Source: an uncultured Brachyspira sp. | Lineage (GTDB): Bacteria; Spirochaetota; Brachyspiria; Brachyspirales; Brachyspiraceae | Assembly: GCF_944388875.1 (NCBI RefSeq) | Contig: NZ_CALXKQ010000001.1 | Coordinates: 186,001-250,000, forward strand | Length of the DNA: 64,000 nucleotides | Reading direction: 5' to 3' | Shown here: one piece after another, positions 8,129 to 17,694 of the stretch | Position numbering within the stretch: the stretch's first letter is position 1 | How the letters are laid out: each line of letters starts with the position of its first letter | The notes under the pieces: generated by a model | The model's input: the letters and a program-made list of their open reading frames with translations, nothing else | Told to the model about the DNA's origin: nothing | Database searches by the model: none | Position numbers and translations under genes: made by a program

Positions 8129-8509
8129 TTATTCTCTAATATAAATACCGTCAAAAGATACATTAATACCAGATAATTCATTAATGCCTTCTTCTGTTAT
8201 ATGCAAAGTATTTTCATCTTCTACAATTATGGTTAATGTATAATTTTCAGTTTCATATTTCATAATATTTTCATCTTCATAATAATAAACAGTATAATCT
8301 AATTCAGAAATATTGCCCCTGCTAGATACAGCAAGACCCTCTATATAAAATGATCTATAATCTTTTAATATAAGTTCTATTCTTGCCCCATCATTTCTGA
8401 CAAAAACACCAACTAAATCTTCAGCAGGAACTGACATAATTGCTTTTTGACCAAAAGATAAATAACTAATTAAAAATAACAAACTAAATATTATAATAAT
8501 TTTCTTCAT
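8129..8509 (-). CDS. Small secreted protein, unknown function
   Basis: The 126-residue product opens with a clear signal peptide (MKKIIIIFSLLFLISYLSFG) with no lipobox cysteine, so it is predicted to be exported rather than lipidated. The mature part, about 105 residues, is mostly beta-strand in character with alternating hydrophobic and acidic residues (DYTVYYYEDENIM, NYTLTIIVEDENTL). It ends INVSFDGIYIRE, suggesting a small beta-sandwich or lipocalin-like fold of the kind that reports on a surface value. No family is recognised. An AGGG site precedes the ATG. It is likely monocistronic, between the zinc ribbon and a chemoreceptor. Confidence 0.6.
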   Translation of the reverse strand: MKKIIIIFSLLFLISYLSFGQKAIMSVPAEDLVGVFVRNDGARIELILKDYRSFYIEGLAVSSRGNISELDYTVYYYEDENIMKYETENYTLTIIVEDENTLHITEEGINELSGINVSFDGIYIRE

Positions 8510-8573
8510 AAGATAAACCCTAATATAATGAATATAAACATAATTATATATAATTATAATATATATAAAAAAA

Positions 8574-8606
8574 CAATAGCCGTATATTAATAATATACAG
8601 CTATTG
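8574..8606 (-). terminator. Terminator of the chemoreceptor gene at 8627-10291
   Basis: A 14-bp stem with one mismatch (CAATAGC plus GTATATT against AATATAC plus GCTATTG) is followed on the minus strand by a run of T at 8566-8573. This is a classic intrinsic terminator shape. Confidence 0.8.
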
Positions 8607-8626
8607 CTTAAAATTCATAATTTGTA

Positions 8627-10291
8627 TTAAACTTTGAAGAAATGCATCAATTCAACAAGTTCTTTAGCCTGTCCCATTAAAGCTTCAGAAGATGCTGTAG
8701 CTTCCTCTACCAAAGAAGCATTCTGCTGAGTGGATTGATCCATCTGCGAAACAGCAATATTAACTTGGTCAACACCAGCCTGCTGTTCTACCGCCATAGC
8801 ACTAATATCATGCATAATCTTAGAAGTATCTTCTATTTTTTGCTCAATATCCATGAATATTTCTTTGGATTTTCTAGCAGTTTCAGTAGCTATTCTAATT
8901 TTATCATTAGAGTCAGCAATAAGAGATGTAATATCTTTAACAGAAGACTGACTTGTTTGTGCTAAGTTTCTAACCTCGCTTGCAACAACAGCAAATCCCT
9001 TGCCTTGCTCTCCTGCACGTGCTGCCTCTACAGCTGCATTAAGTGCTAATATATTAGTTTGAAAAGCAATATTTTCTATTATTTTAATAATATCAGTTAT
9101 TTTATTACTAGCTTCATATACAAGCTCTATATTATTTGTTGTAGCTTCTATTATGTCGCCAGCCTCTTGAACTGATTTTTCTGAATCCTGCATCATCTGA
9201 TTTCCTCTTACAGAATTATCAGCAGATGATTTTATTGTTGAAGCTATTTGCTCCATAGATGAAGCTGTTTCTTCCAAATGAGAAGCCTGCATTTCTGTTC
9301 TGCTTGATAAATCAGTATTTCCTTGTGCTATTTCAGTAGCAGCCTCTGATATTTCTTTAGAACTCTCTAAAACTCTTGATATAATATCTCTTAAATGATA
9401 TATCATATCATGGAAACTTTGAAGCAATGCTGCAAATTCGCTGTTTCCTTTAAGTTTGCTTTCATCTATTCTTACACTTAAATTACCATTAGATATTTCA
9501 GAAGCTAGATGAACGCATAATCTTAAATTCGTTCCTACAGTTCTTCCCAAAGAAGCTAAGAAAAGTACAACTGAAAAACCTACTATAAATAAACATATAA
9601 AGAACAATATAGTGTCTTTTTTAACCTCTCCAGCAGCTTTCTGCAAATTTAAAGCATTATCTGCATCAAGTCTGTCAAAAAACTGATTAATAGGAGTCAT
9701 TATTTCAGCAACCTTTTGTTCATAAGCATCCCCATTAACAAGCTCTATGGCCTCTAACTGTCTTGCCTTATATTCATCTGGTATGCTGCCGTCTGCATTT
9801 CTATTAGGTATACTTTTTATAATATCCATAGCCTGAACTTCTAATTTTACCAATTCCTCTGATCTGCTTTTTGATAAGGTAAGATAATCAAACATATCCT
9901 TAGAAAAATTTAAATCTTTCATTACGTTTGAGTAAGATTTTGTTTCTCCGTCATAAGAAGGCTTTTTACCGCTTCCTAAATATATAGACCAATATATACC
10001 TCTATCATAATTTACAGGTGTAGGCTTAGTACCTCCTGATATCGCTATACAATCATTGTAGGCTTGCTCATATTTTGCATTACCTGTGGCAACAAAACTT
10101 CTAACAAATTGTGTTAAAAATGCTGAATTCTGCTGATATTGTCTTGCTATAGCAGATGATTTTATTGTATGCTGGTAAATACGGATATATTCTGTAATGC
10201 TTCTTACTATTCTAATCTGAAGATATATTAACAAAACTGTAACTACAAAAGTATAAATACCGAATATGATAAACCTAGTCCTTATTTTCAT
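8627..10291 (-). CDS. Methyl-accepting chemotaxis protein (periplasmic helical sensor type)
   Basis: A transmembrane chemoreceptor of 554 residues. The first membrane helix is at about residues 7-27, followed by a roughly 190-residue helical periplasmic sensor (including [15 protein letters not shown]). The second membrane helix is near residues 225-250, then a HAMP domain and the signalling domain with the tip [20 protein letters not shown]. The first methylation helix ([19 protein letters not shown]) and the second ([16 protein letters not shown]) are intact. I choose the ATG at 10291 because GGAG lies nine bases before it; the upstream in-frame codons overlap that site. It is divergent from the ATPase gene and ends in its own terminator. 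Ligand unknown. Confidence 0.93.
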   Translation of the reverse strand: MKIRTRFIIFGIYTFVVTVLLIYLQIRIVRSITEYIRIYQHTIKSSAIARQYQQNSAFLTQFVRSFVATGNAKYEQAYNDCIAISGGTKPTPVNYDRGIYWSIYLGSGKKPSYDGETKSYSNVMKDLNFSKDMFDYLTLSKSRSEELVKLEVQAMDIIKSIPNRNADGSIPDEYKARQLEAIELVNGDAYEQKVAEIMTPINQFFDRLDADNALNLQKAAGEVKKDTILFFICLFIVGFSVVLFLASLGRTVGTNLRLCVHLASEISNGNLSVRIDESKLKGNSEFAALLQSFHDMIYHLRDIISRVLESSKEISEAATEIAQGNTDLSSRTEMQASHLEETASSMEQIASTIKSSADNSVRGNQMMQDSEKSVQEAGDIIEATTNNIELVYEASNKITDIIKIIENIAFQTNILALNAAVEAARAGEQGKGFAVVASEVRNLAQTSQSSVKDITSLIADSNDKIRIATETARKSKEIFMDIEQKIEDTSKIMHDISAMAVEQQAGVDQVNIAVSQMDQSTQQNASLVEEATASSEALMGQAKELVELMHFFKV

Positions 10292-10494
10292 AATAAACAT
10301 CTCCAATAAAATAGTTATTAATAATGATTTTCGGAATTATATAGTGCTAAATTTAATAGCATAAATAATTTTTAAATCTTATTTTAAATATAATAAAAAT
10401 ATTATTTTATGCATACAAAAAATAAAAAATACTTGAATATTATTTATAATAAAATAAAATATTTCACTATAAATAATAATTATGGAATATGAAT

Positions 10495-11679
10495 ATGAAT
10501 AATAAAATAACGAAAATAAGAATAGGTTTTTCTAATTTAGTGATATTTAGAGATATATTAAAAACAAAAGTCATAAAAAAATTAATTAAATTTTTGGATA
10601 TTTATGATGATAACAATAAAGTAATGATATTAGATCATTATTCAGATTTTTTGTACGAATTATTTAAATATAATAATACATTAGGAGATTATATATTAGA
10701 ACAAATACTTATAGATAATAATATATACATAAATAAATATATAAAAAAACAAAACATTAATCAGTCATTGGAAAAAGCATTAAAAAGTGAGCTTGATTTC
10801 TTTGAATTAATTTCATCATTCGATTTTAATGCACTGTTTAATGAAGAATATTCTAGTAATATAGTTAAATTAGAAAATAATAATATAATTTTTTATACTA
10901 TATATAAAAACCATATAAATAATATAGATAAAAAAGGATACGGCATATTCTATGGAAACAATATGTTTACACTTGATGACAAGAAAAATATTATACCAGC
11001 AAAGCATCAGGATATGCAGGATATTGAGCATTTATACGGCTATGAAAGAGAGAGAAACAAGGTTATAGCTAATACTAAAAGCCTATTAGAAGGTAAAAAA
11101 GCTAATAATGTACTTCTTTACGGCGATGCTGGAACAGGAAAAAGCAGTACTATAAAAGCAATAGCAAATATGTTTAAAGATGACGGATTAAGACTTATAG
11201 AGGTTAAAAAAAGTCAATTATCATTCATAACAGATATAATAGAAACATTAAGTTTAAGTCCTTTAAAATTTATAATATTTATAGATGATTTAACTTTCTC
11301 TTCTAATGATGATACATTTTCATATTTAAAAGCAGTGCTTGAAGGAGGGGTAAACTCTTTTCCAACAAATGTGGCAGTTTATGTTACTTCTAATTACAGA
11401 CATTTAATAAAAGAAAATTTTAATGACAGACAAGGAGATGACATTCATATAGAAGATACCATCCAGCAAATAATGAGTTTAACTAATAGGTTTGGAATAA
11501 TTATAACTTTCCAAAGACCAGATAAGGATTTATTTATTGATATAGTATTATCTTATGCTAAGGATAATAATATTCAGATGCATAAAGAAGATATTATAAA
11601 GCAGGCTGAAAGCTATGCTATAAGAAGTGCTGGAAGAAGTCCGAGAGTTGCAAGACAGTTTATAGAAACTTTGTTATAA
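10495..11679 (+). CDS. AAA-type ATPase of the DUF815 family
   Basis: The 394-residue protein has a divergent helical N-terminal half and a C-terminal P-loop ATPase. Walker A is YGDAGTGKSST (about residue 208) and Walker B is FIIFIDDLTF (about residue 260). LEGGVNSF follows, with sensor-1-like YVTSNYRHLI and a terminal arginine-rich SAGRSPRVARQF segment. This order is that of the DUF815/YcaJ-like single ATPases, whose role is unknown. I favour the ATG at 10495 because GGA lies eight bases upstream; the ATG six bases earlier is too close to that site. It is divergently transcribed from the chemoreceptor and has no partner gene. Confidence 0.85.
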   Translation: MNNKITKIRIGFSNLVIFRDILKTKVIKKLIKFLDIYDDNNKVMILDHYSDFLYELFKYNNTLGDYILEQILIDNNIYINKYIKKQNINQSLEKALKSELDFFELISSFDFNALFNEEYSSNIVKLENNNIIFYTIYKNHINNIDKKGYGIFYGNNMFTLDDKKNIIPAKHQDMQDIEHLYGYERERNKVIANTKSLLEGKKANNVLLYGDAGTGKSSTIKAIANMFKDDGLRLIEVKKSQLSFITDIIETLSLSPLKFIIFIDDLTFSSNDDTFSYLKAVLEGGVNSFPTNVAVYVTSNYRHLIKENFNDRQGDDIHIEDTIQQIMSLTNRFGIIITFQRPDKDLFIDIVLSYAKDNNIQMHKEDIIKQAESYAIRSAGRSPRVARQFIETLL

Positions 11680-11713
11680 TATAAATACTATCCATAATAA
11701 ATATTTTTATATA

Positions 11714-12967
11714 TTATGGTATTTTAGGAAATTTATATATTGTATATCCGCCTATATTCGTTAACTCAATAGCGTTATTATCTATAAGATATTTCATTTC
11801 ATTATTATTTCTATTATCGTCCCAATTTTCTCTGACAATATTATCTCTTATAACATATAAGATATCAGGGCTTGAAGAAATATTTAAATTTATATCTTTG
11901 AAATATATTTTAAAAATATCTTCAAATTGTTTATTAACTATTCCTGAAAAATTATCATATATATCTATTTTTTTACCTTTAGAGTCATTTTTTATAAAAT
12001 TAGCAACATCGTATAATACTTTCTCGCTTCTAGGCTCCTGAAATAATTTTATATATCTATAAAATTCTAAAAAAACAGCAAAAGAGTTTAAAATAAAGAA
12101 AATCAATATTAATATCTTTACATTATTTTTCAAACTATTTTCATTAATTTTAAAGAATATTATAAAAGTTATAAAAGAAATTGAAAAAGCAGAATATAGA
12201 TAATGGAATGTACCAGATTTTGACCTAAAAATAATAAAAGATAATATCGTTGCTGGTATAAATATTAAAAAAATAAAAAATATTTCTTTTAAAGTTTTAT
12301 CTGTACTTTCTAATGATTTATTATTTTTTAGAAAAAATAATATAGAATAAAAAAACATAAATGCAGACAATAGTAAAGAAAAAAATAAAAATATCAAACT
12401 ATAAATATAAATACCATCTTTAGTCCAAAAATATAATATAGAATTAAATCTAGTACCAATTAAACTAGACATTTCATTCGTAGGAAAAATAATCAATGCA
12501 TATATTTGAGGAAATGGTATTTTATTTAAATTATCTCTTATATTTATAGCTAGATTTATATTATTAAATCCGCTTTGAAACTCGGATATCAAATACGGCA
12601 AATATAGTAAAAAAGATATAAAAACTCCTAAAGTCCAATATAATAAATAATTTTTTGTATTCTTAAAACGTATAATAAGATAAATTATAATAGTAGGAAT
12701 CATAGAGAAAAAAACTACAAAATGCCCTTGAGCCATAATAGCAAGTATAGGAAATATAAAAATCGATGATGCTTTCTTTATTTTATCACTGCTGCTATCT
12801 ATATATTCAAATAAAAGTATAAAAAATAAAAAACTAAATATCAAAGTAATATTAGGATTCCAAAAATCAGTAATAGACATAATAACATACGGATTGCATA
12901 ATACTAATGCCGTCATTATAGAAGCTATAAAAATACCAAATTTTTTATAGAGCCAAATTAAAAACAA
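11714..12967 (-). CDS. N-terminally truncated copy of a polytopic membrane protein (probable pseudogene)
   Basis: The 417 residues match residues from about 118 onward of the neighbouring protein at 13020-14633: shared LYKKF/IYKRF, DFWNPN, MAQGH, IYLIIR, LPYLISE and IFPTNEM. The first ~117 residues, including the first membrane helices and the periplasmic loop, are missing. The frame has only a TTG start at 12967 and a stop three codons further up. Homology ends right where a promoter-like dispersed repeat begins (12970-13015). About eight to ten membrane helices remain. The intact relative looks like a lipid-linked-sugar glycosyltransferase (GT-C-like) membrane protein. Without the N-terminus this copy is probably inactive. 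Confidence 0.55.
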   Translation of the reverse strand: MFLIWLYKKFGIFIASIMTALVLCNPYVIMSITDFWNPNITLIFSFLFFILLFEYIDSSSDKIKKASSIFIFPILAIMAQGHFVVFFSMIPTIIIYLIIRFKNTKNYLLYWTLGVFISFLLYLPYLISEFQSGFNNINLAINIRDNLNKIPFPQIYALIIFPTNEMSSLIGTRFNSILYFWTKDGIYIYSLIFLFFSLLLSAFMFFYSILFFLKNNKSLESTDKTLKEIFFIFLIFIPATILSFIIFRSKSGTFHYLYSAFSISFITFIIFFKINENSLKNNVKILILIFFILNSFAVFLEFYRYIKLFQEPRSEKVLYDVANFIKNDSKGKKIDIYDNFSGIVNKQFEDIFKIYFKDINLNISSSPDILYVIRDNIVRENWDDNRNNNEMKYLIDNNAIELTNIGGYTIYKFPKIP

Positions 12968-13016
12968 AATATGATTTTATTTTTGACAAATTATAATTGT
13001 TTAGGTATATACAAAA
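12966..13016 (+). repeat. Promoter-like dispersed repeat, copy A
   Basis: A segment with ATTTTATTTTTGACAAA followed by a TATATAC tail also occurs at 20650-20690. It contains TTGACA (12983-12988), a 17-base spacer and TATATA (13006-13011), pointing antisense into the 3' end of the membrane protein gene that ends at 13020. Confidence 0.6.
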
Positions 13017-13019
13017 AAT

Positions 13020-14633
13020 TTATCTTTCTATATATCTGTATACCTTTAATTTATCATCTCCAGCAATAAATTCGGCATCATTAGGCAAATTATTTAATAT
13101 ATCATCATAAGATTTTGATTTACCAGTCGTTTTTAGCCTAACATTTTCAACTTCATAATAAATAAAATATACTAATTTTGAATTATCATCTCTATTCCAA
13201 GCTAAATTTGAAAAATAAGCTGATTTCATATTATCAAAATAATGTTCATCATAAGGAATTATTTTAAAAGCTCTGCCTTGAGCATCTTTGGACACTGCAG
13301 TTAATATATTTCTAAATTTCTTCTCTGTATATGGAGCTTCAAATAAATTATAATATCTTGTCAAATGTAAAAATCCCATATTTATACTATTTAGTGTAAG
13401 AAATATTATAGAAATCATAAGCAGCTTATTCTTATTTTTTAATAATTCATTAAATAATATTATTATAGTTATAAAAGAAAAAGCAAATACTCCATATAAA
13501 TATCTAAAAGTACCAGGAGCTGATTTAAATATAAAGAATGTAAAACAAGTAGCTGGTATAAATAATAAATAAAATATAAATCCCTCTTTTTCTATAATAC
13601 TAGCAGAAGTTTTTAATTCAATTTTTCTTGATTTAAACAAAAAGATTATTGAATATATAAAGGCTACTAAAGAAATAATAGCAGTAATAGCTAAAAATAT
13701 CATACCTACAAAGAAAGTATTTTCATTGAACCAAAAATAATTAGTAGGTGTAGAATTAGTACCATACAAAACAGACATTTCATTAGTTGGAAAAATAAGT
13801 ATAGAATAAACTTGAGGAAGTCCTTTAAAACTAGATGTGCTTTGCATATTAATCATTAAATTAGTATTAAGAAAACCATTTTTTATTTCTGAAACTAAGT
13901 ATGGTAAATAGGTTAAAAAAGCTATAAATACACCAAGCAAATGAGCTTTAATATATTTTAATGTTCTTTTATATCTGATTATAAGATAAAGAATTGTTGT
14001 AGGAACTATAGAAAAAAATACGGCAATATGTCCCTGAGCCATTAAGGCTTCTATTGGAAAAATAAGCATTGCAGATATAAAAGCTAATTTTTCATTATTA
14101 TTTGATACATATTCAGAAAATATTATTAAAAGTATAAAAGAAAGCATCAACGGTACATTAGGATTCCAAAAATCATTTGAGGAAAAGATAACATACCCAT
14201 TAGTAAGTATTAATGCTGATAAAACAGCACATAAGTACAGAGAAAATCTTTTATATATCCAAAACAAAAATAAAATAAGTATTATAGCACAAAGTATTAT
14301 ATAAATAATTCTAGCTCCTGCAATAGAAGCTCCGCTTAAACTATAGCATAGTAAATAAAGTATATAATAAAATCCGCCCGGTATCCTAGCATAAGAGGTA
14401 TTATCAGTAACATACTCTGGATTCATAAGTCTATTACCAACAACTGGTATAGTATTTGTTTCATAATACTGCTTAATATCATATAGATGATATATAGGAT
14501 CTATATAAATAGCAGTTCTATTAAAAGCATAAATATGTATAAATAATGCTGATATCACTGATATAAAAATTATTATAATATATATATATATATATCTGTC
14601 TGTCTGTCTGTCTTCATATAACTTATTATCCAT
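13020..14633 (-). CDS. Polytopic membrane protein, probable GT-C-type glycosyltransferase, with repeats in its first codons
   Basis: The 537-residue protein has about eleven predicted membrane helices. A large first loop contains YIDPIYHLYD near residue 42, an acidic motif of the kind GT-C transferases use to bind a polyprenyl-phosphate sugar. A C-terminal soluble region of about 90 residues follows. The early codons are built from tandem DNA repeats, (GACA)n then (TA)n, which encode DRQTDRYIYIYI. No clear ribosome binding site precedes the ATG. A truncated paralogue follows on the same strand. The family call rests on topology and the early acidic motif; the substrate and the polysaccharide it would modify are unknown. 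Repeat slippage could switch it on and off. Confidence 0.6.
   Translation of the reverse strand: MDNKLYEDRQTDRYIYIYIIIIFISVISALFIHIYAFNRTAIYIDPIYHLYDIKQYYETNTIPVVGNRLMNPEYVTDNTSYARIPGGFYYILYLLCYSLSGASIAGARIIYIILCAIILILFLFWIYKRFSLYLCAVLSALILTNGYVIFSSNDFWNPNVPLMLSFILLIIFSEYVSNNNEKLAFISAMLIFPIEALMAQGHIAVFFSIVPTTILYLIIRYKRTLKYIKAHLLGVFIAFLTYLPYLVSEIKNGFLNTNLMINMQSTSSFKGLPQVYSILIFPTNEMSVLYGTNSTPTNYFWFNENTFFVGMIFLAITAIISLVAFIYSIIFLFKSRKIELKTSASIIEKEGFIFYLLFIPATCFTFFIFKSAPGTFRYLYGVFAFSFITIIILFNELLKNKNKLLMISIIFLTLNSINMGFLHLTRYYNLFEAPYTEKKFRNILTAVSKDAQGRAFKIIPYDEHYFDNMKSAYFSNLAWNRDDNSKLVYFIYYEVENVRLKTTGKSKSYDDILNNLPNDAEFIAGDDKLKVYRYIER
14579..14613. repeat. Adjacent (TA)8.5 and (TCTG)4.75 simple repeats in the 5' coding region
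   Basis: Positions 14579-14595 are an uninterrupted TA run and 14595-14613 an uninterrupted TCTG tetranucleotide run, both inside the first ~19 codons of the membrane protein gene. Gain or loss of one tetranucleotide unit would shift the reading frame. Confidence 0.85.
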
Positions 14634-14674
14634 ATGTGAAGTGTATCTTAAAATTTAATAAATATCAAGTATTA

Positions 14675-15637
14675 TTACACCAAATGGCAAGCACAGTAAT
14701 GCCCGTTTTCTACCTCTCTAAACTCTGGTACTTTTTCCGCACAAACAGCTTCAGCTTTAGGACATCTCGTTCTAAACTTACATCCTGAAGGAGGATTGAT
14801 TGGAGAAGGTATTTCACCTGAAAGTATTATACGTTTTTTTGTCTTTGCAATTGAAGGCTCTGATATAGGTATAGCGGAAATTAAAGACTGAGTATAAGGG
14901 TGAAGCGATTTTGTATATAATGATTCGCTGTCTGTAAGCTCTACAATATTTCCTAAATACATAACCCCTATTCTTTTAGATATTTGACGCACTACTGCCA
15001 AATCATGAGCAATGAATAAATAAGTAAGCTTCATATCCTGCTGCATATCATAAAGCATATTAATAATCTGAGCTTGTATTGAAACATCCAATGCAGATAC
15101 TGGCTCATCGCAAACTATAAACTCTGGATTAACTGCCAAAGCTCTGGCTATGCCTATACGCTGTCTTTGTCCGCCTGAAAACTCATGAGGGTACCTCTGT
15201 GCCTGCTCGGCATTAAGACCAACTAATTTAAGAAGTTTTATTATTTTTTCCCTTCTTTCATCTTTAGTAGAATAAAGTTTATGTACATCAAGTGCCTCCC
15301 CTATTATATCTTCAACTGTCATGCGGGGATTAAGCGAAGCATAAGGGTCTTGGAAAATTATCTGCATCTTTTTAGCGTATTGCCTGTAATTAGCGTCATT
15401 AACCTCTTCTCCGTCAAAAAATATCTTTCCGCTTGTAGGTTTATATAAATGAAGTAAAGTTCTTCCCAAAGTAGTTTTTCCGCTTCCAGACTCTCCTACT
15501 AGTCCGAAAGTTTCTCCTTTATTTATTGTAAAAGATACTCCGTCAACCGCTTTTACCGTTTGTATGCTTCTTCCAAAGAATCCGCCTTTGATTTTAAAAT
15601 GTTGTTTCAAATCTTGTATTTCTATTAAAGGTTTCAT
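14675..15637 (-). CDS. oppF: Oligopeptide ABC transporter ATPase (OppF/DppF type)
   Basis: One of two ATPases that power an oligopeptide importer on the cytoplasmic side. The 320 residues include Walker A GESGSGKTTLG near residue 48 and the Q-loop IIFQDPYASLNP. The ABC signature is SGGQRQRIGIARAL, followed by Walker B FIVCDEPVSALDVS and the H-loop AHDL. The C-terminal extension has the CKFRTRCPKAEAVC cysteine motif typical of OppD/F proteins. It is the last gene of a four-gene cluster running oppB-oppC-oppD-oppF with gaps of about 16-30 bases. No binding protein is in the operon; two peptide-binding lipoproteins lie at 54-57 kb. Confidence 0.93.
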   Translation of the reverse strand: MKPLIEIQDLKQHFKIKGGFFGRSIQTVKAVDGVSFTINKGETFGLVGESGSGKTTLGRTLLHLYKPTSGKIFFDGEEVNDANYRQYAKKMQIIFQDPYASLNPRMTVEDIIGEALDVHKLYSTKDERREKIIKLLKLVGLNAEQAQRYPHEFSGGQRQRIGIARALAVNPEFIVCDEPVSALDVSIQAQIINMLYDMQQDMKLTYLFIAHDLAVVRQISKRIGVMYLGNIVELTDSESLYTKSLHPYTQSLISAIPISEPSIAKTKKRIILSGEIPSPINPPSGCKFRTRCPKAEAVCAEKVPEFREVENGHYCACHLV

Positions 15638-15665
15638 AAAAACTCTCTTTTATATTAACTAAAAA

Positions 15666-16649
15666 TTATTTAGGCATTTGATGAAGCCAGCAGGCTGAAA
15701 AATGACCTTTCTCAAACTCTGTTATAGGAGGCTTATTATCAATACATACCTTCATACATTCTTTGCATCTTGTACTGAAAGGACATCCAGACTTCATATT
15801 AAGCAAATCAATAGGAGTACCTTCTATAGGAATAAGTCTATCCTGCTTTATATCAATACGAGGAAGTGATTTTAAAAGCCCTAATGTGTAAGGGTGTTTA
15901 GGACGCTCAAATATATCAAAAACTGTTCCGCGTTCTACTATACCGCCTCCGTACATTACTATAATATCATCAGCCATATCAGCAACAATACCAAAATCAT
16001 GCGTAATCAGAATAACTGCCATATTGATTTTTTTCTGTATATCCTTTATAAGCTCTAGTATCTGTGCCTGTATAGTAACATCTAATGCTGTAGTAGGCTC
16101 ATCTGCTATAAGTATTTTAGGATCTCCTGCCAAAGCCATAGCTATCATTATACGCTGACGCATACCGCCAGAAAGCTCATGCGGATATTGTTTCATTCTT
16201 CTTCTAGGTTCATTTATACCAACTAATGTAAGAAGTTCAACTATTCTCTCTATTGCATCAGTCTTGCTTATTTTCTGATGCGTAGTCAATGCTTCCATTA
16301 ATTGATTGCCTATAGTGTAAACTGGATTAAGACAAGTCATAGGGTCTTGGAAAATCATTGATATTTCATTTCCTCTGATTTTTTTCTTTTCATGTTCTGA
16401 AAGTTTAAGGATATTCTTACCCTCAAAAAGTATCTCTCCATTCATAATTTTACCGGGTTCATCAATAAGCCCCATAATAGAATAAGCTGAAACACTCTTG
16501 CCGCTTCCAGACTCCCCCACTATACCCAAAACTTTAGATTTATCTAGTTTATAAGAAATATTATTAACTGCCTTAACTTCTCCAAGAGGGGTAAAGAAAG
16601 ACACACTTAAATTTTTAACTTCTAATAAATTACTGGTATTATTTTCCAT
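15666..16649 (-). CDS. oppD: Oligopeptide ABC transporter ATPase (OppD/DppD type)
   Basis: The second ATPase of the importer, 327 residues from the ATG at 16649, which is preceded by GAGGAT; an in-frame TTG sits just before it. Walker A is GESGSGKSVSAYS (about residue 40), the signature is LSGGMRQRIMIAMAL, Walker B is ILIADEPTTALDV and the H-loop is THDFG. The C-terminal region carries CPFSTRCKECMKVC, the cysteine cluster seen in this branch. It forms the heterodimer with the downstream OppF-type protein, with about 28 bases between the genes. Confidence 0.93.
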   Translation of the reverse strand: MENNTSNLLEVKNLSVSFFTPLGEVKAVNNISYKLDKSKVLGIVGESGSGKSVSAYSIMGLIDEPGKIMNGEILFEGKNILKLSEHEKKKIRGNEISMIFQDPMTCLNPVYTIGNQLMEALTTHQKISKTDAIERIVELLTLVGINEPRRRMKQYPHELSGGMRQRIMIAMALAGDPKILIADEPTTALDVTIQAQILELIKDIQKKINMAVILITHDFGIVADMADDIIVMYGGGIVERGTVFDIFERPKHPYTLGLLKSLPRIDIKQDRLIPIEGTPIDLLNMKSGCPFSTRCKECMKVCIDNKPPITEFEKGHFSACWLHQMPK

Positions 16650-16681
16650 CAAAATATCCTCTTTTATAACCTTGCTCTATA

Positions 16682-17671
16682 TTATCTGTTTTTCATTCTA
16701 GGGTCTAATGCATCCCTCAATCCGTCGCCAACCAAATTAAAACAAAGTATTATAATACTTATCAAAGCGGCAGGGAAAAGGAGCTGATAAGGATAAGAAT
16801 AAACACCGCTTACAGCATTAGAAGTAAGAGAACCAAGCGAAACCATAGGAGCACTAACTCCCAAACCTAAGAAACTTAAAAAAGCCTCAACGAATATAGC
16901 ATTAGGTATCTGAACCATAGCAGAAACTATTATAGCTCCCATAGCATTAGGTATTAAATGCTTAAAAATTATTCTGCTATGAGGAGTTCCCAAAGCTCTT
17001 GCCGCTGTTATAAACTCCTGTCCCTTTAATGCCAAAATCTGCCCTCTTGTCATTCTAGCCATATTAGTCCAATAAAGCAGAGATATAACTATGAATATAC
17101 TAAAAAGTCCAGGTCCTAAAAGCCCTATTCCTCTTAATGACTCATTTTGCAAAAATAATTTATCCATAGGAGCTTTAAGTACAACTGATAATAATACAAC
17201 TACCAAAAGTGTTGGAACTGCACTTATTATATCTACTATACGCATCATAATGCTGTCTGTAAGCCCTCCGAAATAACCTGATATAGAACCGTAAACTATA
17301 CCTATTATTACAACTAAAGTAGCAGATACTATACCTATTAAAAGAGATATTCTGGCTCCTATCATACATCTTACAAGCAAATCCCTTCCTAAAGTATCAG
17401 TACCGAATGGATGTTCAAAAGTAGGAAGACTATTTTCTACTCCTCTGTTTATCTGAGCATATCCATATTCTGAAACCATAGGTATAATTATAGAAAGAAC
17501 TGCTATAATACCAATAACTATAATAGATACTAAAGCAACTCTATTTTTCTTAAATCTTCTGTATGCATCCTGCCAATATGTTACACTTTCTCTTTTTACC
17601 TCAGCTGAAGCTTTTTCTTCATCTGTGGCTTTAACAAATAATGATTTATCTAAACTTTGCATATTTTCCAT
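16682..17671 (-). CDS. oppC: Oligopeptide ABC transporter permease (OppC type)
   Basis: The 329-residue inner-membrane subunit has a cytoplasmic N-terminal tail, a first helix at about residues 45-66 and five further helices. Family hallmarks are HPFGTDTLGRDLLVRCMIGARISL (residues about 91-114) and the EAA-type loop AARALGTPHSRIIFKHLIPN that contacts the ATPases. The C-terminus has LGLGVSAP and GDGLRDALDPRM. It pairs with OppB to form the peptide channel. The gene lies 23 bases after oppB. Confidence 0.93.
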   Translation of the reverse strand: MENMQSLDKSLFVKATDEEKASAEVKRESVTYWQDAYRRFKKNRVALVSIIVIGIIAVLSIIIPMVSEYGYAQINRGVENSLPTFEHPFGTDTLGRDLLVRCMIGARISLLIGIVSATLVVIIGIVYGSISGYFGGLTDSIMMRIVDIISAVPTLLVVVLLSVVLKAPMDKLFLQNESLRGIGLLGPGLFSIFIVISLLYWTNMARMTRGQILALKGQEFITAARALGTPHSRIIFKHLIPNAMGAIIVSAMVQIPNAIFVEAFLSFLGLGVSAPMVSLGSLTSNAVSGVYSYPYQLLFPAALISIIILCFNLVGDGLRDALDPRMKNR

Positions 17672-17694
17672 TTAATTAAGCCGCCTTTATATAT

